DNA of 64,000 nucleotides from the NCBI GenBank assembly GCA_918272565.1, contig CAKJYW010000008.1:29041-93040 (forward strand), in the 5' to 3' direction. The DNA comes from Bacilli bacterium (GTDB lineage: Bacteria; Bacillota_I; Bacilli_A; ML615J-28; CAG-698). The position numbers and the translations under genes were made by a program. Shown here in pieces: positions 17,192 to 26,131 of the stretch. Each line of letters begins with the position of its first letter. Position 1 is the stretch's first letter. Under the pieces are notes generated by a model that searched no databases, was not told the origin of the DNA, and saw nothing but the letters and a program-made list of their open reading frames with translations.

Positions 17192-20100
17192 ATGGAAGAA
17201 AGAAAAAGAGTTTTTCAAAACATTTTAAAGAATATTAATTTCCCACTACTTGAAGGTGTATTGTCTGGTGAAGTTAGTGAAGCAATATTTGATAAAACTG
17301 ATTATTCATTATCATTAAAGATTGATTTTAGTGAATTTGTTGCCCCTGATACTTTATATGATTTGATGAAGAGTTTGCAAGAAGGTTTGGTTCAAGCCAA
17401 GGTTGCAAATAAAGTAACTGTTAAATATCATTTCAGTGTTGAAGAAGTACCACCACTAACACTTGAAGTCTTTTACAAATATTTTGTACAAGAATTATCT
17501 AGTAGACAAGTAAGATACCATTCTTTAGGTAACTTTGAAACATCTTATAATGATAACACTGTTAAACTTATGGTTGCTAATGAGTTTGATAAAGGTGTTA
17601 TTGAAGCTTTGCTTCCTGCTGTTAGAGAGTGCTTTAAGAAGTTTGGTTTAGAGATTGTTAAAGTTGTTAGTGAAATTAATACTTTTATTGTTCCACTGGA
17701 AGATGAAATTGAAACATCTAATGCTTTAGCTGAACAAAAAATCAATCGTGAACAAGTCATCTATGATAACTCTATTGCAAATAGGGATAATACTAAACAA
17801 AATCCTAAGATGACAAAGATGAAGCGTCAACAATCACCACTTAATGGTGTTGTTATGCCTATTAAAGATGTCCCTGCAACTGAATATGAGCTTGTTGAAT
17901 ATTTACAAAAGAACAACAAAAAGAACTTCTTAGTTGAAGGTGATGTCATTAAAGCTGAGATTAGAGAGCTTAATGGTGGATTAAAGTTGTATGAAGCAAC
18001 TTTGTTTGATGGAGAAAGTTCAATTGTTATTAAGACATTCGTTAATAACAATCAAAACAAGCAACAAGAAGATTTCTATCGTAAGAGTTGCATGGTTGGT
18101 CAAAGAGTTCGCTGCTATGGCTATTTGAAATATGACACCTTTGCTCGTGATATGGTCTTGATGATTGTTGAAACAGCGGGACTAGGAGAAGTTCAAAAGG
18201 TTGTTCATACTGATGGCGAAGTAGAAAAGAGAGTTGAATTACACGCTCACACAAAGATGAGTGCACAAGACTCTGTTTTAGCTGTCGATGAATATGTAGC
18301 TAGAGCAAAAGAATACGGTCATGTAGCTTTGGCTGTTACTGATAAATATAATGTTCAAGGCTTACCTGAACTTGCCAAAGAATGTAAAAAAGCGGGAATC
18401 AAGCCAATATTTGGACTTGAAGGAGCTTTGGTTGATGAAGAAGGATTCAAGATTGCTTTAACTGATCATGATATTGATTTAGATGAAGCAACATATGTTG
18501 TATATGACTTAGAAACAACAGGTATTTCTAGTAATTACAATGAGATTATTGAGATAGCTGCTTGTAAGATTTATCATGGAAACATCATTGATGAATTTCA
18601 AACATTTGTTAATCCTAGAAGAAAGATTAGTGAGTTCACAACAAACCTAACTTCTATCACTGATGATGATGTTAGAAATGCTCCATTTATTGAAACAGCA
18701 ATTATGGATTTCTATCACTTCATTGATGGTGCCATTTTAGTTGCTCATAATGCCACATTCGATAATTCACATCTTTATCGTAATTTAGCAGATCAAGGAA
18801 TTAAAGATGTATCTTTCCCAACAATCGATACATTGCAAATTGCTAGAGTTTGCTATGGCGACAAGATGAAAAGATTCAATCTAAAGGCTGTTAGTAAGTA
18901 CTTTGATGTTGAACTTGAACAACATCACCGTGCTATAAGCGATGCTACAACAACCGCATATGTTTTCCTTAAGATGTTAAATCACTTAAGAGAACTACAT
19001 ATCAATAACTATAATGAGATAAATAGTGTTATTAATGAAAATGAAGCTTTCAAATTTGCTTATCCTACTCATGTAACATTGCTTGCTAAAAATAGAGAAG
19101 GATTAGTAAATATTAATAGGATTGTTTCTCAATCATACACTGTTAATTTTAGTAAAGAACCTAAGATTTTAAAGAAATTCTTAGAGAGTCATAGAGAAGG
19201 TATTTTAGTTGGATCTAGTTGCTATAATGGCGATGTATTCACCAAAGCATTAAATAAGTCTTATCAAGAACTACTTGATAGTATGGATTTCTATGATTTT
19301 ATTGAAGTTCAACCACCTGATGTTTATTCACATCTAATTGAATCTAGTGGTGGAGAGATTACTAGTGAGCATATTGAAAAGATTATTGGTAAGATTTTAC
19401 TTGCGGCTAGTGAAAAAGGAAAGTTGGTTGTAGCTACAGGTGACGTTCATCACCTTGATAAGGAAGACAAGAAGTATCGTCAAATGTTATTTGAAGTTCC
19501 TATGGTTGGTGGCGGAATGCACGATTTTAGTGAACTAAAAGACATTCCATCTACTCACTTTAGAACAACAAAAGAGATGTTAGATGATTTTGCTTTCTTA
19601 GGAAATGAAAAAGCATTTGAAATAGTTGTTACAAACACTAATTACATCAATAGCTTAATTGAAGAATTCCCACTATTCCCTAAGAAGCTTTATGCTCCTG
19701 GTGATGACTTTATGGCAAAAGAAGGAATTCCAAGTGCTAAAGAGGAATTACTAAAGCTAACATATGCTACAGCTCATAAGAAATATGGTGAGAATTTACC
19801 TAAATTAGTTCAAGATAGGCTAGATAAAGAACTAAATAGCATTATCAATAACGACTATGCCACAATCTATTTCATTGCTTATATGCTAGTTAAGCACTCA
19901 AAAGAAGCTGGATACGTTGTTGGTAGCCGTGGATCTGTTGGATCAAGTCTCGTTGCTAATTTTATGGGAATAACTGAAGTTAATTCTCTTCCTCCACACT
20001 ACGTTTGTCCTCATTGCCACTTCACTGCTTTTAAGCTATCTCCAGAAGAAAAGAGAAAATATGGTCAAAGTGAAGATGAACTAAAATTTGAAGACATCTT

Positions 20101-21685
20101 ACAAAAATATGGTACTGGCTTTGACATGCCAGAAGAGAAGTGCCCTGTTTGTGGAGAGACTATGGTTAGTGATGGCTGTGATATTCCATTTGAAACATTC
20201 TTAGGATTTAGTGGAAATAAGACACCTGATATCGACCTTAACTTTAGTGGTGAATATCAAGAGCGTGCTCATAACTATTGTAGAGACATCTTTGGCGTAG
20301 ATTATTCATTTAGAGCAGGAACTATCAATGGTATTGCGGAAAACACTGCTTTCGGTTATGTTAAAGGTCACTACGAGAGACTAAAACAAACTGTTAGAAG
20401 CTGTGAACTTGATAGAGAAGGTGCTAAGCTTCTTAACGTTAAAAAGACAACAGGTCAACATCCAGGTGGAATCGTCGTTCTACCTCAAGGACTTGACGTT
20501 AATGAGATTACACCTGTTCAATATCCTGCTGATAATATTGAAAATGATTGGAAGACAACTCATCAAACTTATCATAACTTTGAAGATAATTTGTTGAAAC
20601 TTGATATCCTAGGTCATGATGACCCAACAATGATTCGTCACTTAATGAATTATGTTGAAGCGTTCCCTGATGAATTCCCATTTAGTAGGGTTGAAGATAT
20701 TCCACTTGATGATAAGAAAGTTCTTAAGATGTTTGCTGGAGTGGATGTGCTTGGTGTAACTAAAGAACAAATCATGGAAGAAATCCCAACAACCGGACTT
20801 CCTGAATTTGGTACAGGTCTAACTAAAGATATGCTAAAAGAAATCCACCCAACTAGAGTAAGCGACTTAATCAAAATAAGTGGTCTTTCTCATGGAACTG
20901 GTATTTGGGCAGGAAATATGAGAGATTTATTCTTAGGATTAAAGCCAGGAGTTAACAACCTCGAATTTAATGACCTGATCGGATGTCGTGACGACATTAT
21001 GGCATATTTAATTAGTATGGACTTACCTGCACTTGATGCCTTCACTATTATGGAATGTGTTAGAAAAGGTAAAGGACTTAAACCTGACCAAGAGAGATTA
21101 ATGCTTGAACATAATGTTCCTAAGTGGTACATTGAAGCATGTAAATCAATCCAATACATGTTCCCTAAAGCCCATGCCACAGCTTATGTTATCATGGCTT
21201 TAAGAATTGGTTGGTTCAAGATGTATAAACCTATCTATTATTATGCTGGTTTCTTCTCTAAACGTGCTAAGGCATTCGAGATTGAAACAATGGTTGCTGG
21301 ATATGATGCCATTAAAGCTAGACTTAATGAACTTCAAGCCTTGAAGAAGATGACTAATAAAGAAAGTGATATTTATTATACTTTATTACTTTCTTTAGAA
21401 ATGTATGCAAGAGGATTCAATTTCAAACAAATTGATATCTTTAAGTCTGATTGGCAAGATTTCATTATTGAAGGTAATAGCTTAATCATTCCATTTGGTG
21501 CTATGGATTCACTAGGCCCTTCAATTGCCAAATCAATTGTTGATGCTAGAAACGAATCAATGTTCACATCAATTAAAGACGTAGCTAGAAGAAGTAGAAT
21601 AAATAATACCCTAATGGAGAAATTCATTAGAATGGGTGTTTTCCATGACTTGCCAAATGATGATCAAATAGGATTATTTATGTAA
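17192..21685 (+). CDS. polC: DNA polymerase III alpha subunit, Gram-positive type (PolC)
   Basis: This 1497-residue replicative polymerase has the PolC layout: an N-terminal domain, an OB domain (about 235-330), and a PHP domain beginning 'ELHAHTKMSAQDS' (about 350) split by a DEDD 3'-5' proofreading exonuclease ('VYDLETTG' near 438, 'VAHNATFDNSHL'). After the exonuclease come the rest of PHP ('VATGDVHHL'), the palm/fingers with zinc Cys pairs ('CPHCHF' near 939, 'KCPVCGE' near 984), and the catalytic 'PDIDLNFSGE' (about 1012). PolC alongside DnaE is typical of Bacillota and Mycoplasmatota, which supports the taxonomic reading. It is a single-gene unit with its own promoter and terminator. 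Confidence 0.97.
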   Translation: MEERKRVFQNILKNINFPLLEGVLSGEVSEAIFDKTDYSLSLKIDFSEFVAPDTLYDLMKSLQEGLVQAKVANKVTVKYHFSVEEVPPLTLEVFYKYFVQELSSRQVRYHSLGNFETSYNDNTVKLMVANEFDKGVIEALLPAVRECFKKFGLEIVKVVSEINTFIVPLEDEIETSNALAEQKINREQVIYDNSIANRDNTKQNPKMTKMKRQQSPLNGVVMPIKDVPATEYELVEYLQKNNKKNFLVEGDVIKAEIRELNGGLKLYEATLFDGESSIVIKTFVNNNQNKQQEDFYRKSCMVGQRVRCYGYLKYDTFARDMVLMIVETAGLGEVQKVVHTDGEVEKRVELHAHTKMSAQDSVLAVDEYVARAKEYGHVALAVTDKYNVQGLPELAKECKKAGIKPIFGLEGALVDEEGFKIALTDHDIDLDEATYVVYDLETTGISSNYNEIIEIAACKIYHGNIIDEFQTFVNPRRKISEFTTNLTSITDDDVRNAPFIETAIMDFYHFIDGAILVAHNATFDNSHLYRNLADQGIKDVSFPTIDTLQIARVCYGDKMKRFNLKAVSKYFDVELEQHHRAISDATTTAYVFLKMLNHLRELHINNYNEINSVINENEAFKFAYPTHVTLLAKNREGLVNINRIVSQSYTVNFSKEPKILKKFLESHREGILVGSSCYNGDVFTKALNKSYQELLDSMDFYDFIEVQPPDVYSHLIESSGGEITSEHIEKIIGKILLAASEKGKLVVATGDVHHLDKEDKKYRQMLFEVPMVGGGMHDFSELKDIPSTHFRTTKEMLDDFAFLGNEKAFEIVVTNTNYINSLIEEFPLFPKKLYAPGDDFMAKEGIPSAKEELLKLTYATAHKKYGENLPKLVQDRLDKELNSIINNDYATIYFIAYMLVKHSKEAGYVVGSRGSVGSSLVANFMGITEVNSLPPHYVCPHCHFTAFKLSPEEKRKYGQSEDELKFEDILQKYGTGFDMPEEKCPVCGETMVSDGCDIPFETFLGFSGNKTPDIDLNFSGEYQERAHNYCRDIFGVDYSFRAGTINGIAENTAFGYVKGHYERLKQTVRSCELDREGAKLLNVKKTTGQHPGGIVVLPQGLDVNEITPVQYPADNIENDWKTTHQTYHNFEDNLLKLDILGHDDPTMIRHLMNYVEAFPDEFPFSRVEDIPLDDKKVLKMFAGVDVLGVTKEQIMEEIPTTGLPEFGTGLTKDMLKEIHPTRVSDLIKISGLSHGTGIWAGNMRDLFLGLKPGVNNLEFNDLIGCRDDIMAYLISMDLPALDAFTIMECVRKGKGLKPDQERLMLEHNVPKWYIEACKSIQYMFPKAHATAYVIMALRIGWFKMYKPIYYYAGFFSKRAKAFEIETMVAGYDAIKARLNELQALKKMTNKESDIYYTLLLSLEMYARGFNFKQIDIFKSDWQDFIIEGNSLIIPFGAMDSLGPSIAKSIVDARNESMFTSIKDVARRSRINNTLMEKFIRMGVFHDLPNDDQIGLFM

Positions 21686-21691
21686 AAATAA

Positions 21692-21735
21692 GCAAGATAT
21701 GACATTTATGAAGATGTTGTATCTTGCCTTTTTTT
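21692..21735 (+). terminator. Terminator of polC
   Basis: GCAAGATATGACAT and ATGTTGTATCTTGC form a 14-bp stem with two G.U pairs and an 8-base loop, then C and a run of T. Confidence 0.9.
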
Positions 21736-21787
21736 GTTTATTCTTATATAATTTATATAGTAATATTAAGTATCAATGGAGGGGAAT

Positions 21788-22516
21788 ATGAGAAGTTCTA
21801 ATTTAGTATTTCGTAGATTAAGAAATATGGATTTCGATGATTCGAGTTATGAAGTAGCTACCTATTCTGGTGTTGCTAAAAAGACATTTATCTATATGCT
21901 AGTAACAATCCTTAGTGCATTTGGAGGAATATTTTTAGGTAAATATGTGTCTAGTACACTTTATTTATCTTTGATAATTGCTTCAGCCCTAACAACATTT
22001 ATCTTTGGAATTCTTTCTTTATGGATTCCAAGGGCATCAAAGATATGTGGAATCATATATTGTGCTGGTGAAGGAATCTTAGTAGGATTTATTTCAATGG
22101 CTTATGCTAGTGTTTCACAAGGAATCGTTCCTGCAGCTTTACTATCAACATTTATGGTATTTGGGGTTGTTGTGACACTATTTGTTACTAATATCGTCAA
22201 AGTCACTAATAAGTTTAGGAGATTTGCTTTAACATTTGCTATTAGCTTTGTAATTAGTTATTTAATAATATATTTATTACTTTGGTTAACTGGAAGTGAG
22301 TTTAGCACTCCAATCACATTACTTGTATGCCTTGGTTCAACATTCCTAGCATCAATCTTCATCTTACTTGATTTAGATGCTGTTAGAATGATTGTTGAAA
22401 GTGGAGCACCAAAAGAATATGAGTGGTATGCTGCATTTGGTCTAGCTTATACTCTAATATGGCTTTATATTGAGATTTTGCGTCTTGCCACAATTATCTT
22501 TGGTAGAAGAAATTAA
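21788..22516 (+). CDS. Bax inhibitor-1/YccA-like membrane protein
   Basis: The 242-residue protein has seven predicted membrane helices and the 'MRSSNxVxRRL' N-terminus typical of the BaxI_1 subgroup in bacteria. The last helices hold 'LIWLYIEILRLATIIFGRRN', with the conserved acidic residue in the C-terminal helix. Related proteins leak calcium in a pH-dependent way (YetJ) or interact with FtsH; the role here is unknown. I use the ATG at 21788, 6 bases after a GGAGGGG ribosome site; an in-frame ATG at 21776 lies upstream and overlaps that site. Confidence 0.82.
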   Translation: MRSSNLVFRRLRNMDFDDSSYEVATYSGVAKKTFIYMLVTILSAFGGIFLGKYVSSTLYLSLIIASALTTFIFGILSLWIPRASKICGIIYCAGEGILVGFISMAYASVSQGIVPAALLSTFMVFGVVVTLFVTNIVKVTNKFRRFALTFAISFVISYLIIYLLLWLTGSEFSTPITLLVCLGSTFLASIFILLDLDAVRMIVESGAPKEYEWYAAFGLAYTLIWLYIEILRLATIIFGRRN

Positions 22517-22521
22517 TAATG

Positions 22522-22551
22522 AATGCTTCTTAATTAGAAGCATTTTATTTT
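22522..22551 (+). terminator. Terminator after the Bax-inhibitor-like gene
   Basis: AATGCTTCT and AGAAGCATT pair perfectly around TAATT, followed by TTATTTT. The aroQ -35 element lies at its right end. Confidence 0.75.
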
Positions 22552-22577
22552 ACAATTTATAAAAAGTATTATATAAT
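22549..22577 (+). promoter_or_regulatory. Promoter of aroQ
   Basis: TTTACA (22549-22554) and consensus TATAAT (22572-22577) are 17 bases apart. Confidence 0.75.
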
Positions 22578-22593
22578 ACTAAGGGTGAATAAA

Positions 22594-23067
22594 ATGAAGT
22601 TATTAGTAATTAATGGTCCTAGCATTAATATGCTTGGAATTAGAGAAAAAGAAATATATGGAGAAAAATCTTATAAAGAATTATGTTCTTTTATAAAAGA
22701 AATCTCTAAAGCAAATAACGCTAAAACTAAGATCTATCAATCAAATTCTGAAGGAAAGATAATTGATGCTATTCAAAGAGCTTATTTTAAGAAAGTTGAT
22801 GGTATCATTATTAACCCAGGAGCTTATACTCACTACTCTTATGCAATTAGAGATGCAATAAAAGCAGTAAATATTAAGACTATAGAGGTTCATTTGAGTG
22901 ATATAAGTTCTAGAGAAGACTTTAGAAAAGTATCTGTTATTAGCGATGTTTGTGTAAAAACGATTTCTGGAAAAGGGTTTGATAGTTATAAAGAAGCTAT
23001 TGAACTACTAGTAAATGGTCCTAAAGGACTTAAAATTAAAAAACATATTGAAAAAATCCTCAAATAG
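22594..23067 (+). CDS. aroQ: Type II 3-dehydroquinate dehydratase
   Basis: Dehydrates 3-dehydroquinate in the shikimate pathway. The 157-residue protein has 'INMLGIREKEIYG' (catalytic Arg and Tyr region), 'NPGAYTHYSYAIRDAI' and 'EVHLSDISSREDFR'. The usual 'NGPNLN' at the N-terminus is 'NGPSIN', so the conserved Asn is Ser here. The usual 'HxSN' is 'HLSD'. No other shikimate gene is nearby. The ATG at 22594 follows an AAGGGTG ribosome site; a GTG within that site is not the start. Confidence 0.85.
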   Translation: MKLLVINGPSINMLGIREKEIYGEKSYKELCSFIKEISKANNAKTKIYQSNSEGKIIDAIQRAYFKKVDGIIINPGAYTHYSYAIRDAIKAVNIKTIEVHLSDISSREDFRKVSVISDVCVKTISGKGFDSYKEAIELLVNGPKGLKIKKHIEKILK

Positions 23068-23076
23068 TGATAGAAT
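23048..23076 (+). promoter_or_regulatory. Promoter of gap, overlapping the end of aroQ
   Basis: TTGAAA (23048-23053) and TAGAAT (23071-23076) with 17-base spacing; the -35 lies within the last codons of aroQ. A TGGAGGT ribosome site precedes the gap ATG. Confidence 0.65.
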
Positions 23077-23116
23077 AATAGAGGTAAAAAATAGACCATA
23101 TGGAGGTATATAAAAA

Positions 23117-24187
23117 ATGGCTGTTAAAGTTGCAATTAATGGATTTGGACGTATTGGACGTTTAGCTTTCAGACAAATGTTTGGAGCAAAGGGTTATGAA
23201 ATCGTTGCTATCAACGACTTAACTCAACCTAGCATGTTAGCTAATCTATTAAAGTATGACACTGCTCAAGGTGGATACGCTGGTTATATCGGTGAAGGCA
23301 AACACACTGTTACTTCTAAGGAACCAGTTTTAGCTGAAGATGGAAAGACTATTCTAACAAACGGTTCAATCACAGTTGATGGAAAAGAAATTACTATTTA
23401 TGCTGAACCTAAAGCTGAAAATTTACCTTGGGGTAAATTAGACGTTGATGTTGTATTAGAATGTACTGGATTCTATACAAAGAAAGAAAAAGCACAAGCT
23501 CACATCAATGCTGGTGCTAAGAAAGTTGTTATCTCTGCTCCTGCAGGAAATGACTTACCAACTGTCGTATTTGGCGTTAACGAAGGCGTATTAACTAAAG
23601 ATGATACAATCATTAGTGCTGCAAGTTGTACTACAAACTGCTTAGCACCAATGGCTAAAGCATTAAATGATTATGCACCAATTCAATCTGGTATCATGTC
23701 TACAATTCATGCATACACTGGTGACCAAATGATCCTTGATGGACCTCATCGTAAAGGCGATTTAAGAAGAGCAAGAGCTGGAGCTGCTAACATCGTTCCT
23801 AACTCTACTGGTGCTGCAAAAGCAATCGGACTAGTTATTCCTGAATTAAATGGTAAACTAATCGGTTCTGCACAACGTGTTCCTGTAGTTACTGGTTCAA
23901 CAACTATTCTAACTGCAGTAGTTAAAGCTAAAGATTTAACTAAAGAAGGAATCAATGCTTATATGAAGTCTCAAGCTAACGAATCTTATGGATACAATGA
24001 AGATCCAATCGTTTCTAGTGACGTTATTGGTATGAAGTTCGGTTCATTATTTGATGCTACTCAAACTATGGTTGCTAAGATCGCTGATGATCTATATGAA
24101 GTTCAAGTTGTTTCTTGGTATGACAACGAAAATTCATACACTAGCCAAATGGTTAGAACAATCAAATACTTTGCTGAATTAAAATAG
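23117..24187 (+). CDS. gap: Glyceraldehyde-3-phosphate dehydrogenase
   Basis: Oxidises glyceraldehyde-3-phosphate to 1,3-bisphosphoglycerate in glycolysis. The NAD-binding '[15 protein letters not shown]' starts the 356-residue protein. The catalytic Cys171 lies in '[10 protein letters not shown]', with '[11 protein letters not shown]', '[20 protein letters not shown]' and '[15 protein letters not shown]'. It is about 20 residues longer than many bacterial GapA proteins, mainly in the region after residue 60, as in the type common in Bacilli and Clostridia relatives. The regular codon choice and strong ribosome site suggest high expression. It is monocistronic. Confidence 0.97.
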   Translation: MAVKVAINGFGRIGRLAFRQMFGAKGYEIVAINDLTQPSMLANLLKYDTAQGGYAGYIGEGKHTVTSKEPVLAEDGKTILTNGSITVDGKEITIYAEPKAENLPWGKLDVDVVLECTGFYTKKEKAQAHINAGAKKVVISAPAGNDLPTVVFGVNEGVLTKDDTIISAASCTTNCLAPMAKALNDYAPIQSGIMSTIHAYTGDQMILDGPHRKGDLRRARAGAANIVPNSTGAAKAIGLVIPELNGKLIGSAQRVPVVTGSTTILTAVVKAKDLTKEGINAYMKSQANESYGYNEDPIVSSDVIGMKFGSLFDATQTMVAKIADDLYEVQVVSWYDNENSYTSQMVRTIKYFAELK

Positions 24188-24201
24188 TGAATAATTAAAT
24201 G

Positions 24202-24237
24202 GTGGATGGCGCATTTAGCGTTATCCACTTTTTTTGT
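24202..24237 (+). terminator. Terminator of gap
   Basis: GTGGATGGCGC and GCGTTATCCAC form an 11-bp stem (two G.U pairs) with loop ATTTA, followed by seven T. Confidence 0.88.
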
Positions 24238-24314
24238 TTATGCTAGTGTATATTTGTAAATATTTGTGATAAAAATAATGATTAAAACAATATATTGGTT
24301 GAAACTAAAATATA

Positions 24315-24359
24315 CCCTGTAAATCGGACACAATAAAAAAAAGCATAGCCCTGTAAATC
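24315..24359 (+). repeat. Direct repeat CCCTGTAAATC, two copies 34 bases apart
   Basis: The copies at 24315-24325 and 24349-24359 are each followed by a related stretch (GGACACAAT versus AACACGATT). The second copy also pairs with an inverted, nearly identical arm at 24365-24380, so three related copies are packed within 66 bases. Confidence 0.6.
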
Positions 24360-24389
24360 AACACGATTACAAGGCCATGCCTTTTTTTT
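24343..24389 (+). terminator. Second strong hairpin with T tract
   Basis: GCATAGCCCTGTAAATC pairs with GATTACAAGGCCATGC (one bulge, one G.U/A mismatch region), followed by C and eight T. It looks like a complete intrinsic terminator, but no gene precedes it after the gap terminator. Confidence 0.65.
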
Positions 24390-24506
24390 ATTATGTACTT
24401 GACATAGGGAGTACTTTAATTGTAGTTTGCTTTTTTATTTGGTTGTATAATTCTTTTTTTTATAGCTTTAATATGATAAAATAAATACATATTAATGAGG
24501 TATTAT

Positions 24507-26117
24507 ATGGATGAAAGAAGAATACTAAAGAATAAAATATTTTTATATTTAACAGAGTTTTTTGCTGGAATGAGTGTAATGGCAATTGAGCTTGGAGCAC
24601 AAAGGTTACTTGCTCCTTATTTTTCTTCAAGCCAAATTGTTTGGACAATCGTAATTGGTTCGATTATGATTGCGATGGCTTTAGGTAATATTTATGGAGG
24701 AAGAAAAGCTGATAAAGATCCTAATCCTGATAAATTATATTTGAGGATTATAATTAGTGGTGCTTGGATTGCCCTAATTCCATTTTTAGGAAAATACGTG
24801 ATTGCTGGAATTAGTGCCCTACTCATTTTTGCGGTTCATAAAGGATTTTTGATTGTAGCCGCAATAGTTTCTTGCTTAGTGCTATTTATTTTTCCTTTGT
24901 TTTTACTTGGAACAACTACACCATGCCTAGCAAAATATTGTACAAAGTCATTAGATGAAAGTGGTAAAACCGTAGGTTATTTGAATGCTTTTAATACAGT
25001 AGGTTCTATAATTGGAACATTCACACCAACATTTATCACTATCCCAACAATCGGAACAAACTGGACATTCTTGATTTTTGCTATTATCTTATTAGGCCTT
25101 GCAATTACTTATTTTATTAGTATTAAGGTATTTAAAGCGAGAATGGTAGTATCAGTAATATTGTTAATTATTGGAATAATATTTGGTCATAATTCTCATT
25201 TTGCTTTTTGGAATAATGATTTAATCTATGAAGGTGAATCAATTTATAACTATTTACAAGTCTATGAAGATGGTAATATGACCGCTCTATCAACAAACGT
25301 TATGTTTGGAATCCAGTCTTATTACTTTGAAGAAAAAGAACTTCACTATGATCATTATTATGACTATGACTTAGCTGCCCTGTTAATGGCTAATTACAAT
25401 AAAAAAGATAATTTTAAGGTGCTAATCTTGGGCATGGGAAGTGGAACTTATGCCAAGCAAATTGAAAGGTATTTTAGTAATGTTGAAATAACTGGTGTAG
25501 AAATCGATGAGAAGATCACGATGCTTGCTAAAAAGTACTTTAATCAAAGTGAGGATATAACTGTCTATACATATGATGGTAGAGCATTCTTAAATGCCAC
25601 AAATGAAAAATATGATGTCATTATGGTTGATGCTTATCAAGATATTACTATTCCATTTCAAATGTCATCTGTTGAGTTCTTTACTTTAGTTAAAGAACAT
25701 TTAACTGATGACGGAGTAATGGTAACTAATCTAAATATGAGATCAGATGAAGATAAAAACATCAACTATTATTTGTGTGATACTATAAGCAGCGTCTTTA
25801 GTAATAACTATTATGTTAATGTTCGCTCTTCAACAAACCGAGAACTCTTTTCAACAAACTCCTCATCTCCACTTGATGTTTTAAGTGAAAGTATCGAAGA
25901 ATTAGATGATAGAGAGCTAGCTAGTTTTATAGATAAATATGTTAATAAGACATTGATTAAATACGTTAATGGAGACTTACTTTTAACTGATGATAAGGCT
26001 CCAGTAGAACTTTTAGGTATTAATGTTATTGATACACTAATAAATGAAAGTGCTAGCTATTATAGAAGGATATTTAAAGAAAAAGGACTAAAAGGTTTAT
26101 TTGAAGTTTTAAATTAA
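24507..26117 (+). CDS. Membrane protein fused to a spermidine-synthase-like methyltransferase-fold domain
   Basis: The 536-residue protein has an N-terminal half (about 10-235) with seven or so membrane helices like those of 'fused MFS/spermidine synthase' proteins ('MAIELGAQRLLAPYF', 'LLGTTTPCLAKY'). The C-terminal Rossmann domain (about 270-460) has 'ILGMGSGTYAKQI', 'TGVEIDE', 'YTYDGRAFL' and 'DVIMVDAYQDITIPFQMSS'. Real spermidine synthases use Asp residues in the last motif region. Whether this enzyme makes polyamines is not proven. The ATG at 24507 lies 6 bases after GAGG; the in-frame ATG at 24495 precedes that site. The next gene follows 14 bases later. Confidence 0.8.
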   Translation: MDERRILKNKIFLYLTEFFAGMSVMAIELGAQRLLAPYFSSSQIVWTIVIGSIMIAMALGNIYGGRKADKDPNPDKLYLRIIISGAWIALIPFLGKYVIAGISALLIFAVHKGFLIVAAIVSCLVLFIFPLFLLGTTTPCLAKYCTKSLDESGKTVGYLNAFNTVGSIIGTFTPTFITIPTIGTNWTFLIFAIILLGLAITYFISIKVFKARMVVSVILLIIGIIFGHNSHFAFWNNDLIYEGESIYNYLQVYEDGNMTALSTNVMFGIQSYYFEEKELHYDHYYDYDLAALLMANYNKKDNFKVLILGMGSGTYAKQIERYFSNVEITGVEIDEKITMLAKKYFNQSEDITVYTYDGRAFLNATNEKYDVIMVDAYQDITIPFQMSSVEFFTLVKEHLTDDGVMVTNLNMRSDEDKNINYYLCDTISSVFSNNYYVNVRSSTNRELFSTNSSSPLDVLSESIEELDDRELASFIDKYVNKTLIKYVNGDLLLTDDKAPVELLGINVIDTLINESASYYRRIFKEKGLKGLFEVLN

Positions 26118-26131
26118 TGAGGTGATTCATT

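Larger units (their letters stand above)
24188..24506. other. Non-coding 319-base stretch with two hairpins and a short direct repeat
   Basis: No credible gene lies here. It holds the gap terminator, a second GC-richer hairpin, and an 11-base direct repeat (CCCTGTAAATC at 24315 and 24349). A lone TTGACA occurs at 24399 without a matching -10 at 17 bases. The right end holds a TATGAT (about 24473) that could be the -10 for the following gene. It could be a decayed mobile element remnant. Confidence 0.5.
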
